From an uncultured Ectothiorhodospiraceae bacterium (GTDB taxonomy: Bacteria; Pseudomonadota; Gammaproteobacteria; XJ16; Halofilaceae), in assembly GCA_913055615.1 (NCBI GenBank), contig CAJXKK010000011.1, positions 1-64,000 of the forward strand: a DNA stretch of 64,000 nucleotides. Reading direction: 5' to 3'. The translations under genes were made by a program, and so were the position numbers. The notes under the pieces were generated by a model that did no database searches, was not told where the DNA came from, and saw nothing but the letters and a program-made list of their open reading frames with translations. This document shows, piece after piece, positions 1 through 7,652 of the stretch (its first letter is position 1; every line of letters begins with the position of its first letter).

Positions 1-98
1 TCCTCGATCTGCGGCAGCCGCATAAAGGTGGAACGGCCCGCGAACCGCGGCAGTTCACTGCCACCGATCGGGCGGAAAAAAGAATCCTCGTACACCAT
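1..98 (-). CDS. Ureohydrolase (agmatinase/guanidinobutyrase-like), 5' part only
   Basis: Only the first 32 codons are present; the gene runs off the left edge. The start at 96-98 is preceded by AGGAGA with good spacing. The translation begins MVYEDSFFRPIGGSELPRF and continues AGRSTFMRLPQIE. The 'PRFAGxxTFMRLP' stretch is typical of the N terminus of agmatinase, guanidinobutyrase and guanidinopropionase proteins, Mn-dependent (sometimes Ni) enzymes that remove urea from guanidino compounds. It is the last visible gene of the creatininase operon, 54 bases after the preceding dehydrogenase. Inference: it hydrolyses a guanidino intermediate of that pathway. The metal-binding residues lie outside the window, so substrate and even activity cannot be judged. 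Confidence 0.55.
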   Translation of the reverse strand, partial: MVYEDSFFRPIGGSELPRFAGRSTFMRLPQIE

Positions 99-152
99 TT
101 CCGGTCTCCTTGCTGATCTGCGGAATACGCACGGCGGATGCCCCGCCGGCGG

Positions 153-908
153 TCAGTACATGACGCTGCCGCCGTTGACCCCGAACGTCTGCCCCGTGAT
201 GAATGTCGCCTTCGGCCCCGCGAGAAACGCCGCCACAGCGGCGATCTCATCGGGGCGGCCAATCCGGCGGAGCGGGATGTCGCTCTCCTGCGCCCGTTGT
301 TCGTCGCTCATCACATCGGCACCGAGCATGTCGGTGTCCACCGGTCCCGGTCCGACCGCGTTCACGAGGATGTCGGGGGCGAATTCCAGCGCCCAGGTAC
401 GGGTCATGGCGCCGATTCCGGCTTTCGATGCACAGTAGGCCGTATTGCGCGCGCGTCCGAGATAGGCAAGATCGGACGCGATATTGATGATGCGGCCCCC
501 GCCGCCCTGTTCCACCATCCAGCGGATCGACTCGCGGCCGACCAGAAAGGTGCCGCGCAGATTGACCCCGATCACACGGTCAAAATCGGCCACCTCGGTA
601 TCCAGCAGCGGCTGTTCATGGAGGATGCCGGCGTTGTTGACGACGACGTCGAGACCGCCCAGGACGTCAATGGCACCGGTCACCAGCGCCTTGCACTCAT
701 CCTCTCGCGATACATCGGCCTCGATCGCCGCGGCGGCGGCGTCGCGCGTCCACAGTTCATCGCGCGTGGCCTCGGCTTCTTCCCGGCTGCCGTGGTAACC
801 GAACGCCACGCGCGCGCCGTCGTCCGCAAGCGCCATCGCGATGGCCCGGCCGATCCCGCGTGAGCCGCCGGTAACCAACGCGCGCACACCCGCGAGTGAT
901 CCACTCAT
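153..908 (-). CDS. Short-chain dehydrogenase/reductase (SDR), 251 aa
   Basis: A classical SDR of normal length. Visible motifs are the nucleotide-binding TGGSRGIG (residues 13-20), NNAG (91-94), catalytic Ser145 and the Tyr158-x3-Lys162 pair (YCASK). It resembles the FabG/3-oxoacyl reductase branch, but this branch includes many sugar and alcohol dehydrogenases, so the substrate is unknown. Its ATG overlaps the stop of the upstream SDR by four bases (ATGA type), so the two are translationally coupled. It is the sixth gene of the creatininase operon. An NAD(P)-linked oxidation of a product of the pathway is an inference from position only. Confidence 0.85.
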   Translation of the reverse strand: MSGSLAGVRALVTGGSRGIGRAIAMALADDGARVAFGYHGSREEAEATRDELWTRDAAAAAIEADVSREDECKALVTGAIDVLGGLDVVVNNAGILHEQPLLDTEVADFDRVIGVNLRGTFLVGRESIRWMVEQGGGGRIINIASDLAYLGRARNTAYCASKAGIGAMTRTWALEFAPDILVNAVGPGPVDTDMLGADVMSDEQRAQESDIPLRRIGRPDEIAAVAAFLAGPKATFITGQTFGVNGGSVMY

Positions 909-1684
909 GCCATTACCTCCCCGCGATCAATCGGGATCGCCTGGCCGGTCACGTTCGCCGCGGCATCCGACGCCAGGTAGAGATACAGCCCGGCCACATC
1001 GTCCGGTTCCATGAGACCGCCCAGCGACTGGTCGGCCGCGAGCTCCGCCGCCATCTCCTCCTCGCTCACGCCCTTCTCCTCGGCCATGACGGCCAGCGAA
1101 CGCAGCGAGGCCTCGGTCTTCACCCAGCCGGGACAGACCGCATTGACGCGCAGGCCTTTGGGACCCAACTCGCGCGACAGCGTCCGGGCGATGCCGATCA
1201 GGGCATGTTTCGACGCCGCATAGCCGGCGAAACCCGGAACGGCGGTCCGCCCCCAGATCGAGGACGTGATGAGGATGCGCCCGCCCGCGCCCATTTTCTG
1301 GACCGCCGCGCGCGTCACCCACCATGTGCCCAGCACATTCACGTCGATGATCCGGCGGAACGCGTCATCGACGGCCGTGTGCACTTCGCCCACCGGGGTC
1401 GGCAGCTCGATACCGGCGTTATTCACCAGTACATCGAGCGTCCCGATCCCGTCGAGCGCCTTGCGTACCGCCGCTTCGTCAGAGATGTCGCATCGCTGGG
1501 CCCGCACCCGGGTGCCCGCTTCCTCGCCGATGGTTCGCGCCGCCTGCTCCACCGTGGCGTCCTCGGCAATGATCGCGACCCTTGCGCCAGCCAGGGCGAA
1601 AGCCCGCGCAACCGCATAGCCGATCCCCCGGCTGGCACCAGTGACCAGTACGGTCTGACCGCTGAAATCGAAGCCCACGCTCAT
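905..1684 (-). CDS. Short-chain dehydrogenase/reductase (SDR), 259 aa
   Basis: Second SDR of the operon, in the same superfamily as its downstream neighbour but clearly diverged from it. The cofactor motif TGASRGIG is at 15-22, NNAG at 88-91, catalytic Ser142, and Tyr155-x3-Lys159 (YAASK). An acidic and helical insert (about 200-222) replaces the usual short substrate loop. The TGA stop overlaps the ATG of the next SDR, and the start follows the creatininase gene by 55 bases. Two paired SDRs suggest either a two-step oxidation or a heteromeric enzyme; the sequence does not decide between these. Substrate unknown. Confidence 0.85.
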   Translation of the reverse strand: MSVGFDFSGQTVLVTGASRGIGYAVARAFALAGARVAIIAEDATVEQAARTIGEEAGTRVRAQRCDISDEAAVRKALDGIGTLDVLVNNAGIELPTPVGEVHTAVDDAFRRIIDVNVLGTWWVTRAAVQKMGAGGRILITSSIWGRTAVPGFAGYAASKHALIGIARTLSRELGPKGLRVNAVCPGWVKTEASLRSLAVMAEEKGVSEEEMAAELAADQSLGGLMEPDDVAGLYLYLASDAAANVTGQAIPIDRGEVMA

Positions 1685-1739
1685 GACGATCCCCTGCCCT
1701 GTTCCGATCGATAGTCGGCCGCGAACACGGCGGTCGTAT

Positions 1740-2507
1740 TCACTCGATCAACTCGTGACGCACGGCGGCCGCCATATCCCCCCGGTACTGCTCGGCCATC
1801 AGCGCACCCTTCTCGGCCGACGCGGCCGCCGCCGAGGTCAGCGATCCCGTCCCCGGCACCCACTCGGGTCTGGCGGGCCAGACGTCGTATGGCGGTGCAT
1901 CCATCGGTGCGTTATCGGGGATACGGTCGCTGCGCACGAGTTGCGGGTAAAAGTGCAGCATCAAGGACGTCTCCAGCACGGCCGCGTGTTCCAGTTCGAT
2001 CCCGGGATACCCGTCCGGGAAAACCCGTTCGAGCGTCTCGCGGTTGAGGAATTCCCAGTGCTGCAGACACATCACCCGAAAGCCCGGATCCCCGACCTCC
2101 CGCATGGCGAGATCAATGCCCTCATTGAGAAACCACAGGTTCTCGAAGTGGCCGTCGATCACGCAGACCCGGCGCACACCGTGGCGCGCGAGTTCGCGTA
2201 TCACGTCGCGGATGACGGCGCTGAGGGTCGCGCCGTCGAGCCCGGTGCTTCCAGGGAAGGACGGACCACCGCCCGATCTCGGCATCGACTTGTAGCCATA
2301 GTTCACGGTCGGGGCGACGATGCCGTCGACCTCCCCCGCCACCATCTCCGCAATGGCGGTTGGCAGCAGATGATCCACCCCCATCGGCAGATGCGGGCCG
2401 TGCTGCTCGGTCATGCCGGTCGGCAGGAACACCACGGTGTCCTCGCGTAGACGCTCGGCAAACTCGGGCCAGGTCATCTCGGCCATCATCACGGTCGCGG
2501 AATTCAT
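1740..2507 (-). CDS. Creatininase family amidohydrolase (creatinine amidohydrolase-like), 255 aa
   Basis: Length and numbering match Pseudomonas creatininase, which interconverts creatinine and creatine. The five residues that bind the two metals in that enzyme have counterparts at the same numbers: Glu34 and His36 (TEQHG), Asp45 (VDHLLP), His120 and Glu122 (GHFEN). The conserved SGGGPSFPGSTGLDGATL block (78-95) and the LETSLML block (178-184) are close to true creatininases rather than distant family members such as MftE. One difference stands out: the first active-site Trp is kept (Trp151), but the second (Trp174 in the Pseudomonas enzyme, on the lid) aligns with Ile170. The enzyme may therefore act on a related cyclic amide. 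It is encoded after the ABC ATPase and before the SDR pair. Confidence 0.8.
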   Translation of the reverse strand: MNSATVMMAEMTWPEFAERLREDTVVFLPTGMTEQHGPHLPMGVDHLLPTAIAEMVAGEVDGIVAPTVNYGYKSMPRSGGGPSFPGSTGLDGATLSAVIRDVIRELARHGVRRVCVIDGHFENLWFLNEGIDLAMREVGDPGFRVMCLQHWEFLNRETLERVFPDGYPGIELEHAAVLETSLMLHFYPQLVRSDRIPDNAPMDAPPYDVWPARPEWVPGTGSLTSAAAASAEKGALMAEQYRGDMAAAVRHELIE

Positions 2508-2557
2508 GGATACTCCGTCACTCTGAAATGGTTCATCGCCGGCTCAACGGTGCCGGT

Positions 2558-3391
2558 TCAGTGGTCGGTGTCATCGCCTCCCTGCTCCCGCATCAACTTC
2601 AGGATATGACGCTCGAGATCGCCGTAACCGTCGAGGCCGATCAGGTCTTCCTTTGTGGTGATCCGTTTGCCCCGCTTGAAATCCGGGATGATCTCCTCGT
2701 GCACGGTACCCGGATGGCGGGACATGAATTCGATCCGATCGCCAAGGAAGATCGCTTCCTCGATGTCATGAGTCACCATGAGCACCGTTGTGTTCGCGGC
2801 CTCGACGATGCTCATCATCAGTTCCTGCATGTGCCACCGCGTCTGGGCATCGAGTGCACCAAAGGGCTCGTCCATCAACAGGATGGTGGGATCATTCGCG
2901 AGCGTACGGGCAATCGCGACGCGCTGTTTCATCCCGCCGGATAACTGCTTCGGATACGACTGACTGAATTTGGTGAGGCCGACAAGCTCGATGAAATGGG
3001 CGGCGCGCTCGCGGCGCTCCTTCTTCGGCACCGCGTTCAGGCGCATCCCGTATTCGACGTTCGCCTGCACGGTCAGCCAGTCGAACGAGGTGTAGGCCTG
3101 AAAGACCATGCCGCGCTCACGGTCCGCGCCGGCGATCGGGTGACCGTCCAGCATCAGCTCGCCCGAGGTCGGCTCCTCCAGGCCCGCGACCATGCGCAGA
3201 ACGGTCGATTTGCCGCAGCCCGAAGGGCCAAGCAGGACACAGACCTCATTCTCGGGCGTCTCGAAAGAGACCGCCTTGATCGCCTCGATATCGTCCCCGT
3301 GGCGCACGCGGAACGTCTTGCTCACGTCCTGCAGGTGCAACTTCGCCGATACGCCCGCGGTTGTCGTCGCACTCGTCATCTGCGGCTCCAT
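2558..3391 (-). CDS. ABC transporter ATPase (SsuB/TauB/ThiZ type), 277 aa
   Basis: Cytoplasmic ATPase of an import system. Walker A GPSGCGKST (55-63), Q-loop Gln98, signature LSGGMKQR (150-157), Walker B LLMDEP (171-176) and the switch His in THDIEEA (about 207-213) are all intact. This branch serves the nitrate/sulfonate/taurine/pyrimidine uptake systems that use NMT1-like binding proteins, which fits the binding protein and permease encoded upstream. A tail of about 30 residues after the catalytic core, ending in an acidic stretch, is ordinary for this group. It lies 92 bases after the permease gene and 50 before the creatininase gene, inside one operon. Confidence 0.92.
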   Translation of the reverse strand: MEPQMTSATTTAGVSAKLHLQDVSKTFRVRHGDDIEAIKAVSFETPENEVCVLLGPSGCGKSTVLRMVAGLEEPTSGELMLDGHPIAGADRERGMVFQAYTSFDWLTVQANVEYGMRLNAVPKKERRERAAHFIELVGLTKFSQSYPKQLSGGMKQRVAIARTLANDPTILLMDEPFGALDAQTRWHMQELMMSIVEAANTTVLMVTHDIEEAIFLGDRIEFMSRHPGTVHEEIIPDFKRGKRITTKEDLIGLDGYGDLERHILKLMREQGGDDTDH

Positions 3392-3483
3392 CGTTTTCCC
3401 ACCGCCGGGCTGCCCGGGGCGTCCTGTCGGTCACGGCTATCGCGGTACGCGTGCGGTCGATTCATGATCTGCACGACCGGCTC

Positions 3484-4308
3484 TTAGCGTTCGCCCTGGT
3501 CGAGATAGGGGAACAACACGCGATACAGCCAGCGGAACATCACATCGAACAATAGCCCCAGTACACCGATCGTCAGGATGCCGGCCATGATGTCGTCGGT
3601 ATGCAGGAACCGCCGCGCGCGCATCATCATGGCACCTATACCGGTGGTCGAGGCGATGATCTCGGCGATCACGAGGTAGGTCCACGCGATCGCCAGCATC
3701 TGCCGCATGGCGATCAGGACGTTCGGCAGAACGGCGGGCACGACCACGGTCCAGAGGATCTGCGAACGGTTCCCGCCGAGTGTCATGGCCGTTTCGATCA
3801 GCTCGGTGCGGACCTGTGCGGTGTGATCCATGATCAGCGTGATCAGGAAGAAGATCACCCCGAGGAACAGCAGCGCGAGCTTGGGTTCCTCGCCCGTGCC
3901 AAACCACATCAGCAGAATCGGAATAAATGCCGGTGCCGGGAGGTAACGCCACGCCGAAACGAATGGGTTGGCGAACGCCTCGACCGCCTTGAACGACCCC
4001 ATGAGGATACCGAGGGGAATGGCGATGACGCAGGCCACTGCGAAACTGCCGAGAATACGGGCGATACTGATACCGACATCGGACAGAAAGCCTCGTTCGG
4101 CGAACAGTTCGTAGAGCGTAATCAGGACGTCGACCGGTGACGGCACCAGCAGCGGATTCACCCAGCCACTGAGAACGGCGATCTCCCAGATCCCGAAAAA
4201 GATCACCCAGATCGAGACGCCAAGAATCAGTCTCCATGGCTGCCCCAGGGGCGTAAGGAACTCGAACCACCGGCGACGGTAGACGCTGCTTCCGGAGCGC
4301 ACTGTCAT
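3484..4308 (-). CDS. ABC transporter permease (SsuC/TauC-like), 274 aa
   Basis: Inner-membrane permease with six predicted hydrophobic segments and the EAA-type loop (TLGGNRSQILWTVVVPAVLP), which contacts the ATPase. It belongs to the BPD_transp_1 family of nitrate/sulfonate/pyrimidine importers. The reading frame is open for 34 codons further upstream, but the ATG at 4306-4308 is preceded by GGGAGG with proper spacing and gives a normal-length N terminus, so this start was chosen. The gene sits between the binding-protein gene, beyond a terminator and a 280-base spacer, and the ATPase gene. It imports the substrate delivered by the periplasmic protein encoded at 4639-5721. Confidence 0.9.
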   Translation of the reverse strand: MTVRSGSSVYRRRWFEFLTPLGQPWRLILGVSIWVIFFGIWEIAVLSGWVNPLLVPSPVDVLITLYELFAERGFLSDVGISIARILGSFAVACVIAIPLGILMGSFKAVEAFANPFVSAWRYLPAPAFIPILLMWFGTGEEPKLALLFLGVIFFLITLIMDHTAQVRTELIETAMTLGGNRSQILWTVVVPAVLPNVLIAMRQMLAIAWTYLVIAEIIASTTGIGAMMMRARRFLHTDDIMAGILTIGVLGLLFDVMFRWLYRVLFPYLDQGER

Positions 4309-4590
4309 GCACTGCCTCCCTGTCGCTGTTGCCGCACTCCCGAGGCGCCTATTCCGGGAATCCGTGCCATAGCCAGCCCACGGAACAGCGGACCCGGCTG
4401 TTCGGCGCATCCATCCGCCTCATCCCTCCCGTGCTGACGCGCGGGATCGCTCCTGACGAGTCCGCGAGCGATCGCGGGGCGCCCACGGTCGCCCTCATGC
4501 GAGTCGGGCGAGCGCTCGGGGTGGTCGCTGTGGGACATGTGCATCAGGAACATGGTTTTCCCCGACCGGCTTCCGGAGTGCGGCGGCACG
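4309..4590. other. Untranslated spacer inside the transport operon
   Basis: Roughly 280 bases between the terminator behind the binding-protein gene and the permease start. No convincing gene is seen on either strand; open frames here are short and lack ribosome-binding sites. It is probably the leader of readthrough transcripts reaching the permease. Confidence 0.5.
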
Positions 4591-4627
4591 AAAAAAGCGG
4601 GAGGACCGGCGTTCGGTCACTCCCGCT
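4591..4627 (-). terminator. Rho-independent terminator after the binding-protein gene
   Basis: On the minus strand the stem AGCGGGAG / CTCCCGCT (4620-4627 with 4596-4603) closes a 16-base loop and is followed by a run of T (complement of 4591-4596). It lies 12 bases beyond the stop of the binding-protein gene. Because permease and ATPase genes follow on the same strand, it probably acts as a partial terminator that keeps the binding protein in excess. Confidence 0.8.
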
Positions 4628-4638
4628 CAGGACCACGC

Positions 4639-5721
4639 TCAATTGGCCGAAATCGACTGGCGGAATCCCTCATCGGCCAGTTCCCGGGTGAGACTGCAGT
4701 CATAACCCGCCTCGGGGTCGTAGACCTCATCCATCAGACCGAGCTTGACCCACCACTCGTTGGTCAATTTAACGCTGTCCGCCATCGATCCATTCTCGAT
4801 GCCATGCGGCGGATCCCCGTCGAGTGCTCCGCAGATCCGTGCCACCTCATTGAAGTCCAGCATATACAGACCGTCCTCGAGGTATTTGCCGTTCGTACCG
4901 ACTACGGACTCCACATCAGCCTTTGACCATTGCAGATAGTCGGCGAACAACTGATTCACCTCGTCGGTATTCTCATGCCAGTACTGGACCCCCTCGAACC
5001 GGGCCTTGATCATATCCTTCGCCGCGGTCCGCCGGTTCTTGATGAATTCCGTATTCATGTACATCGCGTCCATGAAAATACCGGTATTCAGATAACGGGG
5101 CTGGCGGGTATCCGCCACCACCTTCGCCTCATCGATATTGTCGAGGACTCGCGTCACCCAGGGCTCGTACATGTAGGCCGCGGCAAGATCGCCGGACATG
5201 GCCGGACCAACCGCCTCGTCGGCATTGAGATTGACCCAGTTCACGTCATCTGGGGAGAGACCGATGCTGTCGAGCCACATGCCCGCCAGGATCTCGCCGA
5301 TATAGGCCTGCGGAGCGGCGACCTTGCGTCCCTTCAGTTCTTCGGAGCCCAGGTCTTTGGTCATAACGACCTTGTCCACGCCGTAGGAGATATTCAGCAT
5401 CGACACGAGCGCCACGTCGGTATCTCGCGCGATCGTGAACGGGGTGTATTCCGCCGTGCTCAGGTACACGTCGATCTGCCCGGCGGCCAAAGCGGCGTGC
5501 CCGCCCAGGGGATCCTCGAAAATCGTGAGGTTCAGATCGTATTCCTCTGCAAGGCCCTTTTGACGGGCCACCTCGAGGAAAGAGAAACCGGGCCAGGAGA
5601 CGTTGAGACCGATATCCACGGTCTCTTTGGCCTGTGCCGGCGCAACCCCGGCCATCAGCCAGGAGGAAGCGGCCAGAACCGTGGCCAGCAGGGAATGTCG
5701 TTTGGAGAAAGTCCAGCTCAT
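4639..5721 (-). CDS. ABC transporter substrate-binding protein, NMT1/THI5-like, 360 aa
   Basis: Periplasmic binding protein. A Sec signal peptide covers about the first 30 residues (basic SKRH, hydrophobic stretch, cleavage near AQA-KE). The body has the NMT1/SsuA-like features: a WPG motif near the start of the mature protein, a GQIDVYLST segment, and a long helical C-terminal domain. Family members bind pyrimidine precursors, nitrate, taurine, sulfonates or hydantoin-like compounds. The ATG at 5719-5721 was preferred to an in-frame TTG at 5736, because a G-rich Shine-Dalgarno stretch precedes it. It is the first gene of the operon, divergent from the LysR regulator. Given the creatininase downstream, a cyclic or guanidino nitrogen compound is the likely ligand, by inference. 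Confidence 0.88.
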   Translation of the reverse strand: MSWTFSKRHSLLATVLAASSWLMAGVAPAQAKETVDIGLNVSWPGFSFLEVARQKGLAEEYDLNLTIFEDPLGGHAALAAGQIDVYLSTAEYTPFTIARDTDVALVSMLNISYGVDKVVMTKDLGSEELKGRKVAAPQAYIGEILAGMWLDSIGLSPDDVNWVNLNADEAVGPAMSGDLAAAYMYEPWVTRVLDNIDEAKVVADTRQPRYLNTGIFMDAMYMNTEFIKNRRTAAKDMIKARFEGVQYWHENTDEVNQLFADYLQWSKADVESVVGTNGKYLEDGLYMLDFNEVARICGALDGDPPHGIENGSMADSVKLTNEWWVKLGLMDEVYDPEAGYDCSLTRELADEGFRQSISAN

Positions 5722-6069
5722 CGTGGTACCCCCCAAGGCAGGAACCTTGTTTTGTCCGTTCCGCCGCGACGGCGGGCCGTGTGTTCAATCATGGCCGGAT
5801 TCTCCCCGGCGCGTTCACCGCCCGACCGTCGCGCTTCACCCATGCAGCCATGGGACGGATTCGAGTGTGGCCCCGAATTCCGTCTCCGACCATTCCCGTA
5901 TTTCAAAGCGGAGTTTGCCGGGCGACAAAGTAATGCCGCTCCGACCTCGGGAACGGCCCTGCGGGGTCGGGCCAATTCCGATCCCGCCGCGTTTCTGCCA
6001 GGATGGGCGACGAGGGTGACCGGGCCGTGCCTGCACACGAATGACCGGCCCAGCCATGGTCGATACCGC
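5722..6069. promoter_or_regulatory. Divergent control region between the transport operon and LysR gene
   Basis: A 348-base gap between two divergent starts, the usual place for LysR-type control of the neighbouring operon. I see no gene and could not single out one T-N11-A operator or a strong sigma-70 promoter with confidence. The sequence is less GC-rich around 5870-5930, which would suit a promoter. Confidence 0.5.
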
Positions 6070-7026
6070 ATGACGGCAAGGCATACCAACGTCCCGAACC
6101 TGACCGACTTCGATCTGAAGCTGCTCCGGGTCTTTCACGCGGTCGTCCAGTGCCAGGGGCTTGCCGCCGCCCAACCGGTGCTCGGTCTGTCGCTGTCCAC
6201 CATCAGTATCCAGTTGAAACAGCTTGAAGAGCGGCTTGGCTTCACGCTCTGCGAACGAGGCCGCAAGGGGTTCGCGCTCACCGAGGAAGGTGAACGCATC
6301 CACCAAAGCCTTAAGCCGCTGTTCGAATCCATCGGCGGTTTCCGCGATGTCGTCGCGGAAGTACGCGGCAGCCTCAGCGGCGATCTGCATTTCGGCGTCG
6401 TCGACGCACTGGCGACCAATCCGGACGCTTCGCTGCCGGCGGCTTTCCAGGCATTCGCCCGACAGGCACCGGACGTGCACCTGCATGTCGACGTTTCCTC
6501 GCCGGAAGAACTGAGCCAGGGGCTCGTCGAAGGCCGCTATCACTGCATCCTCACGCCCGTTCTGCCGGAGCCGGATTCGCTGGAGAGCGTTCCCGTATTC
6601 GAGGAGCTGCAGCGCCTCTACTGCGGCGCGGATCACCCCCTGTTCTCCGAGGACGATCCCGAACGGATTCTGGAGGCTCTGGAATCCGCGACCTTCGTCG
6701 GTAAAAGCTATGTCTCGCTGCCCTCGATCTGCGACCCGCGCCCACAGGTGGAGGGGCCTGTCGTATCGCACATGGAGAGCAACGCCCTGTTGATACTCAG
6801 CGGCAGCTATGTGGGCTATCTGCCCGAACATTTCGCGGCCCACTGGGTTCACGAAGGCCGGATGCGCGCGCTCGCGCCGGACCACCTCGCATTCGCGACG
6901 CGTTTCTATCTTGCGACACACAAGTACCACTGCTCGCGGTCGGTGCAGGCGTTCCGTGACTGCATGCTGGAGGTGCTGAAGCCCGGCACGGCAACGGCGA
7001 ACCCGGCCCCGGGCACATCCGACTGA
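6070..7026 (+). CDS. LysR-family transcriptional regulator, 318 aa
   Basis: N-terminal winged helix-turn-helix (about 14-73, with the STISIQLKQLEERLGFTLCER recognition part) followed by a LysR substrate domain (about 95-300). The open frame extends far upstream without a stop, but the ATG at 6070 places the HTH at the usual distance from the N terminus, so it was chosen. It is transcribed away from the binding-protein/creatininase operon, the classical LysR arrangement, and is probably its inducer-responsive activator. The inducer is unknown. Downstream lies a hairpin with a T-rich tail (around 7107-7137) that can end its transcript. Confidence 0.88.
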   Translation: MTARHTNVPNLTDFDLKLLRVFHAVVQCQGLAAAQPVLGLSLSTISIQLKQLEERLGFTLCERGRKGFALTEEGERIHQSLKPLFESIGGFRDVVAEVRGSLSGDLHFGVVDALATNPDASLPAAFQAFARQAPDVHLHVDVSSPEELSQGLVEGRYHCILTPVLPEPDSLESVPVFEELQRLYCGADHPLFSEDDPERILEALESATFVGKSYVSLPSICDPRPQVEGPVVSHMESNALLILSGSYVGYLPEHFAAHWVHEGRMRALAPDHLAFATRFYLATHKYHCSRSVQAFRDCMLEVLKPGTATANPAPGTSD

Positions 7027-7044
7027 GACCGTCACGCCTCGACC

Positions 7045-7076
<32 letters not shown>

Positions 7077-7098
7077 GAATCCACGGTTGCCGGAACCC

Positions 7099-7158
7099 GA
7101 TACAGACAAAGCCCGGCTGGTCAGCCGGGCTTTGTTTGTGTGGCGTCCCCAAGGGGAT
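7099..7158 (-). repeat. Partial duplicate of tRNA-Glu 3' end plus terminator
   Basis: About 59 bases match 7269-7327: the hairpin AAAGCCCGGCTGGTCAGC... and then the last 18 bases of the tRNA-Glu gene (TGGCGTCCCCAAGGGGAT on the + strand). The rest of the tRNA is missing. Between the copies (7159-7268) lie two GC-rich hairpins and no gene. The hairpin copy has T-rich sequence on its + strand side and can also serve as terminator of the LysR gene. Best explained as the remains of a tandem tRNA-Glu copy. Confidence 0.75.
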
Positions 7159-7268
7159 AGCGCGGCCCGTCCATGGGCCGCGTCCTTCGGACTCGCTTCG
7201 CTCGCGCCGGATTGCTCCCGGCAATCCGGTCGAACCCGGAGGGGTTCTGCCGCACCCTCGCAAACCCC

Positions 7269-7304
7269 ATACAAAAAAAGCCCGGCTGGTCAGCCGGGCT
7301 TTGT
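7269..7304 (-). terminator. Rho-independent terminator of tRNA-Glu
   Basis: Read on the minus strand, the stem AAAGCCCGGCTG / CAGCCGGGCTTT is followed by a run of seven T. It begins a few bases after the CCA end of the tRNA gene. Confidence 0.85.
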
Positions 7305-7309
7305 CTGTA

Positions 7310-7385
7310 TGGCGTCCCCAAGGGGATTCGAACCCCTGTTGCCGCCGTGAGAGGGCGGAGTCCTCGGCCACTAGACGATGGGGAC
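7310..7385 (-). tRNA. tRNA-Glu (anticodon CTC)
   Basis: A 76-base cloverleaf with encoded CCA. The acceptor stem pairs GTCCCCA with TGGGGAC, the T arm has the GGTTCGAATCC consensus, and the anticodon loop reads CTCTCAC, with CTC as anticodon for GAG codons. Many gammaproteobacteria use only the TTC isoacceptor, so a CTC species fits a high-GC genome rich in GAG. A strong terminator follows. Confidence 0.92.
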
Positions 7386-7421
7386 CTTGTTCAGTTGTAG
7401 GCGTGCCGTAATCCCCGGAAA

Positions 7422-7518
7422 CGTAGCCCGGATGAAGGCGAAGCCGGAATCCGGGAAGCGCGGCCGACCTGGACACTGACCATCCCCGGATTCCGCCTTC
7501 GGATGCATCCGGGCTACG
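7422..7518. repeat. REP doublet, family A (GTAGCCCGGAT type)
   Basis: Two inverted copies of the family A repeat: GTAGCCCGGATGAAGGCG at the left and its complement ending CATCCGGGCTACG at the right, about 30 bases apart. It can fold into a long hairpin between the tRNA gene and the macro-domain gene. Confidence 0.85.
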
Positions 7519-7652
7519 CGCTTCGCCGCTCGCCCCGCCGAGCGGGGCTCTTATGGTATTGCAGATCGCTCGATTACGAAACACCCCGGTTCGACGCGAG
7601 AGCGTTTTGCACGGATAATTGTCGCGTGGCCACGCACCTGCGGGAGGTCGCC

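Noticed and set aside
3437-4312. Alternative minus-strand frame across the permease gene
   Set aside because: Different frame, no membrane segments, Arg-rich; a shadow of the true permease frame.
4930-6069. Long + strand open frame continuing upstream of the LysR gene
   Set aside because: It is antisense to the binding-protein gene and its translation is Arg/His-rich without a domain; the HTH start at 6070 fits LysR proteins.
7099-7158. Attachment site of a genomic island at tRNA-Glu
   Set aside because: Only 110 bases separate the copies and no integrase is nearby; the repeat also includes the terminator, which fits a lost tandem tRNA better. Kept as a repeat, not as an att site.
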